Part shown: positions 24,754-33,131 of the stretch, one piece after another | How positions within the stretch are numbered: the stretch's first letter is position 1 | Layout of the letters: the number at the start of each line of letters is the position of its first letter | Source: an uncultured Eubacteriales bacterium | GTDB taxonomy: Bacteria; Bacillota_I; Bacilli_A; RF39; UBA660 | DNA: 37,399 nt | Assembly: GCA_900319955.1 (NCBI GenBank) | Contig: ONQM01000005.1 | Span: 1-37,399 of the forward strand | Direction: 5' to 3' | Program-made: the position numbers and the translations under genes | The notes under the pieces: model-generated | Databases searched by the model: none | What the model saw: only the letters and a program-made list of their open reading frames with translations | What the model was told of the DNA's origin: nothing

Positions 24754-25949
24754 TTCTCTAATCTTTCATATACTTCTTTATAATTAATTTCATAACCATT
24801 GCTTTTAGGAGTATAATATTTAACATTTTTAATCTTATCTGGCAGATACTGCTGATATACGTAATCATTTGGATAGTCATGAGGATACTTATAGTCAGGT
24901 GAACCTTTTACAATATGACGTGGTACTTCTCCAACATTTCCTTTATTAATATCATCTATTGCAGCATTAATACCTAAATATGATGAATTGCTCTTAGGAC
25001 TTAAAGCCATTTCACATACAATCTCTCCAAAAGGAATAATAGCCTCAGGAAGTCCAACACGCTCTGCAGCATTAATAGCAGCATCAAGTCTTACACCAAT
25101 ATCTGGATTTGCCATACCAATATCTTCGTAAGCAATTACTGAAAGTCGACGTTCTAATGTTTTTAAATCACCTTCTGTAAGAAGTCTTGCAGTATAGTGA
25201 AGAGCTGCATCAACATCTGATCCTCTAATAGACTTTTGAAGGGCAGACATTACGTTATAATGACCATCACCAGATTTATCAGAGAAGAAAACAGGTTTGT
25301 TATTAATTGTTTTAATAATATCTTCATTTACTTCGTGATTTTCTTTTTGCATATAAGCAATCTCTAAAAGATTATAAGCAGATCTTAAGTCATTTCCTGA
25401 TATTTTTGCAATTAGTTTAAGAGATTTATCATTTATTTTTATATCAGTAAGCTCTCTTTTACATGCGTTTTTAAGACCTTTAACGATATCTTTTTCAGAG
25501 AGAGGTTCTACTTCAAATATTTCACATCTGCTTCTAATAGCAGGGTTTATCGAATGATATGGGTTTTCTGTTGTCATACCAATTAAAACAATTAATCCAT
25601 TTTCAATCATTGGAAGAAGTATATCTTGCTTGTCCTTATTAAATCTATGTATTTCATCAATAATTAAAATCATACCATCATACATTTTAGCTTCTTCTCT
25701 TGCAATATCTAAGTCTTTCTTAGAACTATCAGTTGCATTAATAATTTTAACTTTCATATTCAAATCATGTGCTAGTGCATTTGCAATCGATGTTTTACCA
25801 GTACCAGGCATACCATGAAGAATAAAAGAAAAAGGATGATTAAACTTAACCATATTTCTAAGAACTTTTCCTTTACCTGTTAAATTTTCTTGTCCTAGAA
25901 CATCATCAAGTGTTTTAGGCTCCATTTTTTTAGCAAGAGGTATTATCAT
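24726..25949 (-). CDS. rarA: Replication-associated recombination protein A (AAA ATPase, MgsA/RarA)
   Basis: RarA acts on stalled replication forks and is related to clamp-loader ATPases. The 407-residue protein has PLAKKMEPKTLDDVLGQENL at the N-terminus (the family start), Walker A GMPGTGKTS (46-54), Walker B LIIDEIHRF, sensor 1 (GMTTENP), the arginine-finger region PAIRSRCEIF, and the C-terminal tetramerisation part with KSIRGSDVDAALHY and EDIGMANP. The start is uncertain: ATG 25949 gives MIIPLAKKM, GTG 25958 would add three residues. Either way it overlaps the 3' end of the NUDIX gene by about 20 bases, so the two are one operon. Confidence 0.96.
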   Translation of the reverse strand: MIIPLAKKMEPKTLDDVLGQENLTGKGKVLRNMVKFNHPFSFILHGMPGTGKTSIANALAHDLNMKVKIINATDSSKKDLDIAREEAKMYDGMILIIDEIHRFNKDKQDILLPMIENGLIVLIGMTTENPYHSINPAIRSRCEIFEVEPLSEKDIVKGLKNACKRELTDIKINDKSLKLIAKISGNDLRSAYNLLEIAYMQKENHEVNEDIIKTINNKPVFFSDKSGDGHYNVMSALQKSIRGSDVDAALHYTARLLTEGDLKTLERRLSVIAYEDIGMANPDIGVRLDAAINAAERVGLPEAIIPFGEIVCEMALSPKSNSSYLGINAAIDDINKGNVGEVPRHIVKGSPDYKYPHDYPNDYVYQQYLPDKIKNVKYYTPKSNGYEINYKEVYERLEKIKESHLKH

Positions 25950-26418
25950 TTGTATCACTATCCTTTACTTTTTCTTCTAATTTATTAAGAAAATAAATTT
26001 GGCTTTTCATAATAACTTTTTTAGCATCTTTTATATTAAACCACTTATAAGAATCCATTTCATGAACTGTTATAAATTTATTAGAATGTTTAGGAAACTC
26101 CATTTGAAATGTATTTGAAAAGCATTTGTTTGTATCAATATCTTTTAACCCATAAAACATAGTTACAAGTTTTTTATTATTTACCTTATAAGTACCTAAA
26201 AATTTAATGCTAGTAGGAGCATCAAATGAAGTTTCTTCCTTAAATTCTCTACTTGCAGTATCAATTATCTTCTCATTAGATTTCATTTCACCTTTAGAAA
26301 TAGTCCAAAAATTTTTACATTTCCAGTATGGTCCACCTGGATGCATTAAAAGTACCTCTAAATTATTATTATTTATTCTATAAACAATTATGCCTGCGCT
26401 ACGCTTCAATTTAATCAC
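25930..26418 (-). CDS. NUDIX hydrolase
   Basis: The 162-residue protein has a full Nudix box: G43-x5-E49-x7-R57-E-F-K-E-E62 (GEMKSNEKIIDTASREFKEE), which binds metal and hydrolyses nucleoside diphosphate linkages. The N-terminal KRSAGIIVYR and WTISKGEM resemble bacterial (di)nucleoside polyphosphate hydrolases of the MutT/Ap4A group, though the substrate cannot be told. AGGTGAT precedes ATG 26418 on the minus strand. It is the first gene of an operon with rarA and is divergent from xerD. Confidence 0.92.
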   Translation of the reverse strand: MIKLKRSAGIIVYRINNNNLEVLLMHPGGPYWKCKNFWTISKGEMKSNEKIIDTASREFKEETSFDAPTSIKFLGTYKVNNKKLVTMFYGLKDIDTNKCFSNTFQMEFPKHSNKFITVHEMDSYKWFNIKDAKKVIMKSQIYFLNKLEEKVKDSDTNDNTSC

Positions 26419-26495
26419 CTATATATATTCTACCATAAAACATATAAATTTGATTAATTTTTCTAATTATAATATAATGGAATAGGTGATTTTTT

Positions 26496-27395
26496 TTGCA
26501 AAATGCTTTAGAATATTTACAAGACTTTTTAGATTACTGCTCTATAGATAAAGGACTATCTCCTAAAACAATAGAGTCTTATAACTATGATTTAAAACTT
26601 TATTTTGAATACTTAAAGAAAAAAAATATTAAAAATGTTAATGATATTAAAGTAGAAGACATTGAGTCATACCTAAAATATTTAAGTGAAGTGCATGATG
26701 AAGTTACAACAATAGCTCATAAATTAACATCGATAAAGGAATATCATGCATATTTAAAAAGAGAAGGTATTGTAAAAAATGATGTTAGTTTAACTGTAAA
26801 AAGACCTAAAACTGCAAAAAAAATACCTAGAGTATTATCAGTTGAGGATGTTGATAAACTTCTTGATATTCCTCTTAAAACGCCATTCGATTATAGAAAT
26901 AAAGCTATGTTAGAAGTAATGTATGGAACAGGCCTTCGCGTATCAGAGTTAGTTTCTCTTACACTTAACAATGTTGATTTTACAAATAGCATAATAAGAA
27001 TAGTTGGAAAAGGTAATAAAGAAAGAATTATACCAATTGGAGAGTATTCAATGTATTATTTAAAACTCTACATGGATAATCGACCACTTCTTGAAAAAAA
27101 AGGTGTGGTAGATGAATCACTTTTCTTAAATAATCATGGAAAAGGTGTTACAAGACAAGGATTCTTTAAAATGCTTAAAGCCTTGTTGAGAGAAAAAGGA
27201 TTAGATGAAAGGGTATCACCTCACACGTTAAGACACTCTTTTGCAACACACCTATTAGATAGAGGAGCAGATTTAAGAAGTATACAAGAAATGCTAGGAC
27301 ACTCTAGCTTACAAACAACAAAAATATATACACATGTAAGTGATAATGCAGTACTTCATGAATATGAAGAATATCACCCACGTGAAAAGAAATAG
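26496..27395 (+). CDS. xerD: Tyrosine recombinase XerD
   Basis: XerC/XerD recombinases resolve chromosome dimers at dif. The 299-residue length is typical. The N-terminal SAM-like core-binding domain (LSPKTIESYNYDLKLYFEYL) and all catalytic residues are present: R148 (TGLRVSEL), K172 (GKGNKER), H243 and R246 (SPHTLRHSFATHLL), H269 (LGHSSL) and the nucleophile Y278 (KIYTHV). The start is TTG 26496, with AGGTGAT at 26484-26490. It is followed 12 bases later by deoB, the same order as ripX(xerD)-drm in Bacillus subtilis, which favours XerD over a phage or integron integrase. No att-like duplication is seen around it. Confidence 0.95.
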   Translation: MQNALEYLQDFLDYCSIDKGLSPKTIESYNYDLKLYFEYLKKKNIKNVNDIKVEDIESYLKYLSEVHDEVTTIAHKLTSIKEYHAYLKREGIVKNDVSLTVKRPKTAKKIPRVLSVEDVDKLLDIPLKTPFDYRNKAMLEVMYGTGLRVSELVSLTLNNVDFTNSIIRIVGKGNKERIIPIGEYSMYYLKLYMDNRPLLEKKGVVDESLFLNNHGKGVTRQGFFKMLKALLREKGLDERVSPHTLRHSFATHLLDRGADLRSIQEMLGHSSLQTTKIYTHVSDNAVLHEYEEYHPREKK

Positions 27396-27407
27396 AGGTA
27401 AATAAAA

Positions 27408-28568
27408 ATGAAATTTAAAAGAATATTTTTACTTATAATGGATTCATTAGGAGTAGGGGAAGCAGATGATGCTGCAGAGTATAACTCAAAAGGTGCATCA
27501 ACTCTCGGTCATATAATGGAAAAAACATTACTTTTTACTCCCAACCTTAAGAAAATTGGTTTACTTGATACAGTTACAATGGCAGAAAATGAGAGAGATG
27601 CATATTACACAGTTGCAAAACCAAATAATGCTGGAATTGACTCACTTAATGGTCACTATGAACTAATGGGAATAAAATCAAATATTCCATTTAAAACATT
27701 TAATGATGGTTTCCCTATGGAGATTTTAGAGGCAATATGTGAAATAACTGGAAGAAGAATAATTGGAAATAAATGTGCACATTCAGAAGATATAATTAAA
27801 GAGCTTGGTGATAAAGCATTAAATTATGGTGCATTAATAATATATACATCAGAAGACTCAGACTTAGAAGTTGCTGCACATGAAGATGTTATACCAGTTT
27901 CAATGCTTCATGAATACTGTGAAGCAATAAGAAAAATAACGCTTGGTGAAGAATATAGAGTTGCAAGAATAATAGCTCGCCCTTTTACAGGTACTAATGG
28001 TAACTTTAAACTTTCTAATAGTGGAAGACGTGATTACACAATAGAGCCACCAAAAAAAACCATATTAACTGATTTAACAGATAATAACTATAATGTTATA
28101 GGAATTGGAAAAATAAATGATATATTTGATAGAAAAGGTATTAATAAGATGGTTAATGCATCAAATAACAATGAAGTTATAAATAAATTAACCGATATAA
28201 TGGATAAAAACTTTACAGGGCTTTGTATTGCAACACTTCCTGATTTTGATTTGTTTGGTCATATGAGAGACACTGAAGGCTATCAAAAAGCATTAGAAGA
28301 ATTTGATGTTAATGTTCCAATAATACTTAATAAGTTAGATACAGATGATTTGCTTATAATAACAGCAGATCATGGAAATGATCCAACTTTTACTGGCAAA
28401 GCTCATACAAGAGAAAATGTACCTGTAATACTATATAGTAGAAGATTTATGAGTCCAAAAAGAATGAAAGCATTTGATACACTTTCTAATGTTGCTGCAA
28501 CAATAGCAGATAACTTTGGAATAGATATGCCTGAATATGGTAAATCAGTTTTAAAAGAATTGGAGTAG
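27408..28568 (+). CDS. deoB: Phosphopentomutase (divergent)
   Basis: DeoB interconverts ribose- or deoxyribose-5-phosphate and the 1-phosphate, linking nucleoside salvage to the pentose and phosphoketolase routes. The 386-residue protein has the alkaline-phosphatase-superfamily metal sites: IMDSLGVGEADDA at the N-terminus, FDLFGHMRD, ITADHGNDP and the C-terminal AHTRENVPVI. It departs from the usual KDTxTGHWE nucleophile region, which reads IDSLNGHYE here, and from the usual GNKPASGT, which reads GNKCAHSED. So it may be a sub-family with changed specificity, or Ser may replace Thr as phosphate acceptor. It is downstream of xerD as in Bacillus and has its own terminator. Confidence 0.9.
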   Translation: MKFKRIFLLIMDSLGVGEADDAAEYNSKGASTLGHIMEKTLLFTPNLKKIGLLDTVTMAENERDAYYTVAKPNNAGIDSLNGHYELMGIKSNIPFKTFNDGFPMEILEAICEITGRRIIGNKCAHSEDIIKELGDKALNYGALIIYTSEDSDLEVAAHEDVIPVSMLHEYCEAIRKITLGEEYRVARIIARPFTGTNGNFKLSNSGRRDYTIEPPKKTILTDLTDNNYNVIGIGKINDIFDRKGINKMVNASNNNEVINKLTDIMDKNFTGLCIATLPDFDLFGHMRDTEGYQKALEEFDVNVPIILNKLDTDDLLIITADHGNDPTFTGKAHTRENVPVILYSRRFMSPKRMKAFDTLSNVAATIADNFGIDMPEYGKSVLKELE

Positions 28569-28586
28569 AGAAGGGGAAGTACAATA

Positions 28587-28617
28587 AAAGTAAGGATTTA
28601 ATTAATCCCTACTTTTA
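28587..28617 (+). terminator. Terminator after deoB
   Basis: AAAAGTA-GGATT / AATCC-TACTTTT forms a stem with one A-C mismatch. It can also serve the minus-strand small gene that ends at 28623. Confidence 0.75.
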
Positions 28618-28622
28618 CTTTA

Positions 28623-28808
28623 TTATTTGCAATCTTTAGTATTCTTAGTATTCTTAGAAGACTTAGCAGATTTGCATGATTTACAAGACTTTGTATTTTT
28701 TTCAGTACTTGTAGTTTCATGTGTTCCAAGTGCAGATTTTGCACTTTTTGTTGTAGAAGTCCCCTCTTTACTATTTTTTGCATTTTTAAGAGCTTTACTT
28801 TTACTCAT
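28623..28808 (-). CDS. Small Lys/Ser/Thr-rich protein with Cys pair repeats
   Basis: A 61-residue ORF with a good site (AAAGGAGA) about 9 bases before ATG 28808. The sequence is low in complexity: repeats of K-S/T/N-x, with SCKSCKSAKSS and ending KDCK. It has no signal peptide or hydrophobic helix and is strongly basic, which recalls nucleic-acid-binding tails. The Cys pairs might bind metal. ORFs in two other frames overlap it; this one is preferred for its ribosome site and for lying against a terminator. I do not know a family for it, and repeat-like composition means it might be non-coding. Confidence 0.5.
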   Translation of the reverse strand: MSKSKALKNAKNSKEGTSTTKSAKSALGTHETTSTEKNTKSCKSCKSAKSSKNTKNTKDCK

Positions 28809-28867
28809 AAATTATCAATCTCCTTTACGTTAATATTATCTCCTACATAAATAAAATTATACATAAA

Positions 28868-29142
28868 TTTGCATCGAATTTTAAAAAGATAGATAATTAT
28901 TAATTTAATACATTTTATATTTTGCATTGAAAAATATTTAAATAGATAATTGTTAACATGGAGTAAAATTATTTTGCATTGAAATATAAAAAAGTGGATA
29001 ATTACTTATCTAATACAATTATAATTTACATAGTTGTTTATTTAATATAATGAAACAAATTAGACAAATATAATTTATATAATATTATTTATTGTATTTG
29101 CACTGAAAAATAAATCAATGAATAATTATACATTTATTACAA
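28868..29142. repeat. Four degenerate ~52-bp direct repeats in a 490-bp gene-less spacer
   Basis: The stretch 28809-29297 has no gene. It contains four copies of a degenerate motif TTTGCATTGAA followed after about 12 bases by GATAATTA and ATTTAATACA-like bases, starting at 28868, 28921, 28973 and 29097. The first three are 53 and 52 bp apart. In the third copy GATAATTACTTATC is an inverted repeat. The repeats lie upstream of the Lys-rich gene and downstream of the HTH gene. They may be binding sites or a decayed repeat element. The rest of the spacer is featureless A/T. Confidence 0.55.
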
Positions 29143-29297
29143 TAAATAAACATATTGTTTTGTAAGAAATTTAAATATATTTAATAATAATTAATTTAAA
29201 TAATTATAAATTAATACTATTTTAATGCATATTTATAACTTCCTATAATTGATATTATGTTAACTTCTCTAAATAAAAAGAAAAGAAATATATAAAT

Positions 29298-30065
29298 CTA
29301 TACTTTTCTACTCTCTATCTCTGCTATTTTTTCTAAGACTTCTTTTGCATTAGATGAATTAATTTCAGTATATCCTAATTCTTTTAAAGCTTCAGCAGTA
29401 TTTATATTTAATTCTAATGTTCTTCCAAGTTTTTCTTCTTGATCATGACTAATTTCTTCAACAAAAGCTTTATGTCTTTCATTAATTTTTGATTTAGATA
29501 AATTACCACTTTTATACATAGTTGAAGCACTATACATAATAGATTCAAAAATAAACTGTTTATTTTCATTGAAATCAAATTTCATTGGATCAGTAAATCC
29601 AAGTAATTTAGATTCATATGCTAGAAAATATTTAAGTTCTGGATTTGCATCCATTGACTGCAAAAAATGATATAAATATAAATATGTACTATAAGTCTCT
29701 TTTGAACTATTTTTCTCTAACTTTTCTTTTAATAGATTAATAATATCAGAAAGTATCCCCTGCTCTTTTCTATTAAAGTTCTTTAAATCAGTTACTATTT
29801 CTTCTTTACTACTAGCTTTACTTGCATTTTCTATTCTAGAATTAATTTCATTAATCATTTCTCCATTTAATTCTAATTCTTTTAATTCTTTTTCATTTTT
29901 TACATTGAATAGTAAAAAAAACTTTTCTTTCTTCTCTTCTGGCCATTTTTCAATGCTACTAAGTCCTAAATAATTATAAAGCATTTGTCTTGATACTCCT
30001 AAATATTTAGCTAGACTGACCTTAGATATTCCTATTTCTGAAATTAATTTATTAAGTTCTTTCAT
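29298..30065 (-). CDS. HTH (XRE-like) transcriptional regulator
   Basis: The 255-residue protein has an N-terminal helix-turn-helix (ISKVSLAKYLGVSRQMLYNYLG, about residues 13-34) of the Cro/CI kind. A long, helical, charged region follows, with DFNENKQFIFESIMYSASTMYKSG as a likely ligand or dimer domain. ATG 30065 is chosen since GGAGGG lies just before it; the TTG at 30080 would contain that site. It sits between the repeat-bearing spacer and mnmA on the minus strand. The spacer repeats (28868-29142) are possible targets, but that is inference. The rest of the protein matches no family I know. Confidence 0.8.
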   Translation of the reverse strand: MKELNKLISEIGISKVSLAKYLGVSRQMLYNYLGLSSIEKWPEEKKEKFFLLFNVKNEKELKELELNGEMINEINSRIENASKASSKEEIVTDLKNFNRKEQGILSDIINLLKEKLEKNSSKETYSTYLYLYHFLQSMDANPELKYFLAYESKLLGFTDPMKFDFNENKQFIFESIMYSASTMYKSGNLSKSKINERHKAFVEEISHDQEEKLGRTLELNINTAEALKELGYTEINSSNAKEVLEKIAEIESRKV

Positions 30066-30361
30066 AATGCTACCCTCCAATAATAATTGTATCTAGGTTT
30101 ACATTTTATGTCAAGTGTAAAGTTTACAAAATTTTTATTTAAGAGATAAAGTTTTATTTTTTTCATCTTTATTTGTTTTAATTTATTTACATCATAAAGA
30201 GGTATAAATCTATTATGAAGTGAAGAATAAAATCTATTTGTTTCTAGAGTCCTTTTATCTACCTTATAAAATATTTCATCTCTTACATATTTTCTATAAA
30301 CATAATCTTTTATAAGTATACTAAATAAAAAGTTATAGAACATACCATAACTTTTTACCAT
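30062..30361 (-). CDS. Possible small protein between mnmA and the HTH gene
   Basis: A 99-residue frame overlaps the end of mnmA by 29 bases and reaches the start of the HTH gene. It fills an otherwise gene-less gap of about 270 bases. The sequence is rich in Tyr, Lys and Phe and looks protein-like ([21 protein letters not shown]), but no convincing ribosome site precedes ATG 30361, and no family is recognised. It may be a chance frame in AT-rich DNA. Confidence 0.3.
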   Translation of the reverse strand: MVKSYGMFYNFLFSILIKDYVYRKYVRDEIFYKVDKRTLETNRFYSSLHNRFIPLYDVNKLKQIKMKKIKLYLLNKNFVNFTLDIKCKPRYNYYWRVAL

Positions 30362-31448
30362 CTTTTCTAACTTCTTTAATAATGCCTCCGCCTAAGCATA
30401 TATCATTGTCATATAAAACGCATGCTTGACCAGGAGTTACGCTTTTGACGCCTTCCTTGTATTTAACTAATACATTTCCATCATCTAAATACTTAAGTTC
30501 TACAGGATTATCTTTTTGTCTATAACGAAACTTAGCAGTACATTTAGTAGGTCTTAAATCACAATTGAAATTAACATCTTCTATAATGCAACTTGTAGAG
30601 TAAAGGTAAGGATTATCCTCTCCTTCGGCAACATATAAAATATTCTTATTTAGATCTTTTCCAACAACAAATAACTTATCTTTAGTGCCACCTATATCAA
30701 GGCCCCTTCTCTGTCCTATTGTATAGTACATAAGGCCAATATGTTTGCCAATTTTTTCATTAGTATCAATATCTACAATATCTCCTTCTTTGTTAGGAAG
30801 ATAATTTTCTAAGAATTTAGTAAAGTTTCTTTCACCAATAAAACATATTCCAGTTGAATCTTTTTTACGTGCAGTAACAAGACCATACTCTTCTGCTATT
30901 TTTCTAACATCAGGTTTAAGATAGTCTGCAAGAGGAAATAAGACGTCCTTAAGTTCTTCTTTTGTAACTTGTGATAAGAAATATGTTTGGTCTTTATTTT
31001 GGTCTAGAGAGCGTTTTAAATATCCATCTTCATGTTTAGCATAATGACCTGTTGCAATATAGTCTGCTCCAAGCTTGCGAGCCTCTTTTGCAAAAAGATC
31101 AAACTTAATATATTTATTGCACATAATATCAGGATTAGGAGTTCTTCCTTTTTTTAGTTCATCTAAGAAATACTTAAATACATAATCCCAATATTCTTTA
31201 ACAAAATCAATTCTATGAAGTGGAATACCTATTTTTTTACATACAGCAAGTGCATCATTATAATCAGTTTCCTGTGGACATATATCAACATTTCCAATAT
31301 TAGGATTGCCCAAATAATCATTATTTAATGTACTATCCCAATTCCTCATAAAAAGTCCAATAACGTTGTATCCTTGCTTTTTTAGAAGAATCGCAGCAAC
31401 TGATGAATCAACTCCACCACTCATACCAACAACTACTGTTTTTGCCAT
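30333..31448 (-). CDS. mnmA: tRNA 2-thiouridylase
   Basis: MnmA puts sulfur on U34 of tRNA for Lys, Glu and Gln, with ATP and sulfur passed from a cysteine desulfurase. The 371-residue protein has the PP-loop S10-G-G-V-D-S-S16, the two catalytic Cys, C110 ([11 protein letters not shown]) and C202 ([10 protein letters not shown]), and the C-terminal barrel ([20 protein letters not shown]). The start ATG 31448 is preceded by GAGGATG-type bases. The gene is followed on the minus strand by a small uncertain ORF and the HTH gene, and is preceded by an unknown gene. No cysteine desulfurase is next to it. Confidence 0.98.
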   Translation of the reverse strand: MAKTVVVGMSGGVDSSVAAILLKKQGYNVIGLFMRNWDSTLNNDYLGNPNIGNVDICPQETDYNDALAVCKKIGIPLHRIDFVKEYWDYVFKYFLDELKKGRTPNPDIMCNKYIKFDLFAKEARKLGADYIATGHYAKHEDGYLKRSLDQNKDQTYFLSQVTKEELKDVLFPLADYLKPDVRKIAEEYGLVTARKKDSTGICFIGERNFTKFLENYLPNKEGDIVDIDTNEKIGKHIGLMYYTIGQRRGLDIGGTKDKLFVVGKDLNKNILYVAEGEDNPYLYSTSCIIEDVNFNCDLRPTKCTAKFRYRQKDNPVELKYLDDGNVLVKYKEGVKSVTPGQACVLYDNDICLGGGIIKEVRKDGKKLWYVL

Positions 31449-31484
31449 ACTATCACATCCTCAACATGCTAATTATACACTAAT

Positions 31485-32105
31485 TTACCTTCCAAGGCAA
31501 AGTCTTATTAACTGTTTTTCTTTTCTATCATCATTAATTGCAGTAACATCTGTTCTTAAAGCATTGCAAACGTCAATAATATCTTTTTTAACATCATCAA
31601 GTTTAATAATTCTATAGTCAGGTTTGCCTTGCATATCATCAAAAGATCTAAAATGAGCTTTTTCTTCTTTTTCTAAATCAAAATCTTTATCATATGAATC
31701 ACTTAAATAAGATATCTTTAAATTACCATCAGTCTCTATCAAAGCAAGATTAGTTTTAATATTAACATTTATATTTCTTTCTCTATAAGCTCCATTTTTA
31801 ATAATAGGTGTACCAGTAATACTTGTAATATCTTTTCTTATTAAAATACTATTATCAGGCCTAACTGCAACCATAAAATTAATTTGAGATGGATAATCAT
31901 ACCCATTATAAGAACTCTTTATAGTAATAGTATTTCTAGGTAATCCATAATACTCATTATCTATAGGTTCAACATATAATTCTTTAAATTCAGAAATACT
32001 AATTAAATCATAAATATCAAAAAAACTTTTATGATTATCATCATCTATATTTTCAAGTATTTCTCTTATCTTGTCATCTATTTCACTATATAATTCATCA
32101 TGCAT
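31485..32105 (-). CDS. Unknown cytoplasmic protein upstream of mnmA
   Basis: A 206-residue, acidic protein with no membrane helix. The N-terminal 50 residues are helical and charged (MHDELYSEIDDKIREILENIDDD), the middle looks like beta strands (NTITIKSSYNG, INFMVAVRPDNSILIRKDI, RNINVNIKTNLALIE) and the end is helical and basic. I do not recognise it. AGGGGGAG lies just before ATG 32105. It is 36 bases upstream of mnmA in the same direction, so the two may be co-transcribed, but no functional link can be claimed. Confidence 0.75.
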   Translation of the reverse strand: MHDELYSEIDDKIREILENIDDDNHKSFFDIYDLISISEFKELYVEPIDNEYYGLPRNTITIKSSYNGYDYPSQINFMVAVRPDNSILIRKDITSITGTPIIKNGAYRERNINVNIKTNLALIETDGNLKISYLSDSYDKDFDLEKEEKAHFRSFDDMQGKPDYRIIKLDDVKKDIIDVCNALRTDVTAINDDRKEKQLIRLCLGR

Positions 32106-32169
32106 ATAAACTCCCCCTCAAAACAAGTAAATCATATTATACTACAAATTTTCTAAAAAGAATATATTA

Positions 32170-32766
32170 TTAAGAAATAAATTTAACAAAAGGTTTGATC
32201 ATATTAGGTACTAAATATATTTTTATAATAGTATTTAGTATAAATAAAGTTAAGCATATAATAAATAGCTTTAAATTCTTTCTCATTAAATTATTAATAT
32301 TATAATCTTTCTTTTTAAACATTTTATCAAGAAGTTTCTTATTAAATCTAATTAAATAAAAACTATATACTAAACTAACAACTAAATTTAATATGTCTGG
32401 TACTACATAAGATAAAAGAAATACTCCTTTAAATTTATATACTTTAAATATATTAAAGATAGTAAAAGATAAACTAAAAGACTTATATGCAATATATGCT
32501 ATATTTAAAGGAGTACCTATTATACTTAAAGTTAAAATAAATATAACTATATTAATAACTATATAATTAATAATAGTATTTTTAACATAAGTTTTATCTA
32601 TTTTATTAATATTTAAAATAAACTCTTCTAAACTATCTTTAATTATCTTATTATTATCTTTAGACAAAAATATAGTTACAAATAAACCAACAATAAAAAA
32701 GACTACAATTAATAAAATAAGTCTTTTAAATAAACTCTTATTTTTCTCTTCCATATACTTGTCCAT
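32170..32766 (-). CDS. spoIIM: SpoIIM-like membrane protein
   Basis: A 198-residue protein with about five membrane helices. It follows the SpoIIM layout: a first helix (FKRLILLIVVFFIVGLFVTIF), an extracytoplasmic segment, then a conserved core in which LSIIGTPLNIAYIAYKSFSLSFTIF corresponds to the family's LTVIGIPL...F.KGF.LGF, and a final helix. SpoIIM works with SpoIID and SpoIIP in septal thinning and engulfment during sporulation. With the SpoIVFA/SpoIVFB-like pair this gives three sporulation-type genes in the window, though sequence drift is large and the organism may have lost sporulation. AGGTGAT precedes ATG 32766. Confidence 0.65.
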   Translation of the reverse strand: MDKYMEEKNKSLFKRLILLIVVFFIVGLFVTIFLSKDNNKIIKDSLEEFILNINKIDKTYVKNTIINYIVINIVIFILTLSIIGTPLNIAYIAYKSFSLSFTIFNIFKVYKFKGVFLLSYVVPDILNLVVSLVYSFYLIRFNKKLLDKMFKKKDYNINNLMRKNLKLFIICLTLFILNTIIKIYLVPNMIKPFVKFIS

Positions 32767-32841
32767 ACAATCACCTAAGAAAATATATGAATAAAATTTA
32801 CTTTTTATTACAAATATATTATAATGATAAAGGTGGTAACA

Positions 32842-32937
32842 ATGAATAAGAAAGCAATGAAAGTAGTAGTTTTAATACTACTAATAGGTATGATTATAGG
32901 ATCATTTGGTATGCTAGTTGTATACTTTATGAGTTAG
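32842..32937 (+). CDS. 31-residue single-helix membrane peptide (Prli42/DUF4044-like)
   Basis: ATG 32842 follows AAAGGTGG at a good distance, and the 31-codon frame MNKKAMKVVVLILLIGMIIG... ends at TAG 32935-32937 just before a terminator. It has a basic N-terminus and one membrane helix. This is like the tiny conserved membrane peptides of Bacilli such as Prli42 (a stressosome anchor) or DUF4044, but at this length similarity is weak evidence. The ribosome site plus terminator make a real gene likely. Confidence 0.65.
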   Translation: MNKKAMKVVVLILLIGMIIGSFGMLVVYFMS

Positions 32938-32963
32938 AAAAGTGAAGTTTATCACTTTTTTTA
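32938..32963 (+). terminator. Terminator after the 31-residue membrane peptide
   Basis: AAAAGTGA-AGTTTA-TCACTTTT, an 8-bp stem followed by T. Confidence 0.8.
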
Positions 32964-32993
32964 TTTTTATTAAAATTTTAAAATATCTATATC

Positions 32994-33082
32994 AAATTTG
33001 CAAATTTCACCATACAAAATGCAAAATTCATGTGAGAAAATGCAAAATTAACAAGAAAATTTGCAATTTTCTTTTTTGACAT
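32994..33082 (+). promoter_or_regulatory. Four 21-bp-phased TGCAAA(A/T)TT motifs upstream of the ORF6N gene
   Basis: TGCAAATTT (32999), TGCAAAATT (33020), TGCAAAATT (33041) and TGCAATTTT (33062) start exactly 21 bp apart. The first is inside a 14-bp palindrome AAATTTGCAAATTT (32994-33007). They end at the -35 box TTGACA (33076-33081), which is 17 bp from a weak -10 TAAAGT (33099-33104). Spacing of two helical turns puts all copies on one face of the DNA, which suggests cooperative binding of a regulator, perhaps the ORF6N protein itself. Confidence 0.7.
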
Positions 33083-33131
33083 ACATATAATTTTATAGTA
33101 AAGTATTGCCTCGAAAGGGGGATTTTATACT

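Noticed and set aside
26496-27395. Integrase of a mobile element
   Set aside because: Typical XerD length and the conserved xerD-deoB order point to the chromosomal recombinase; no flanking att duplications or cargo are seen.
28598-28833. Two further overlapping frames (minus 28598-28783 and plus 28627-28833)
   Set aside because: They are shadows of the Lys-rich minus-strand frame; neither has a ribosome site as good as AAAGGAGA before 28808.
28868-29142. CRISPR array
   Set aside because: The repeats are degenerate, only four, unevenly spaced at the end, and no cas gene is in the window.
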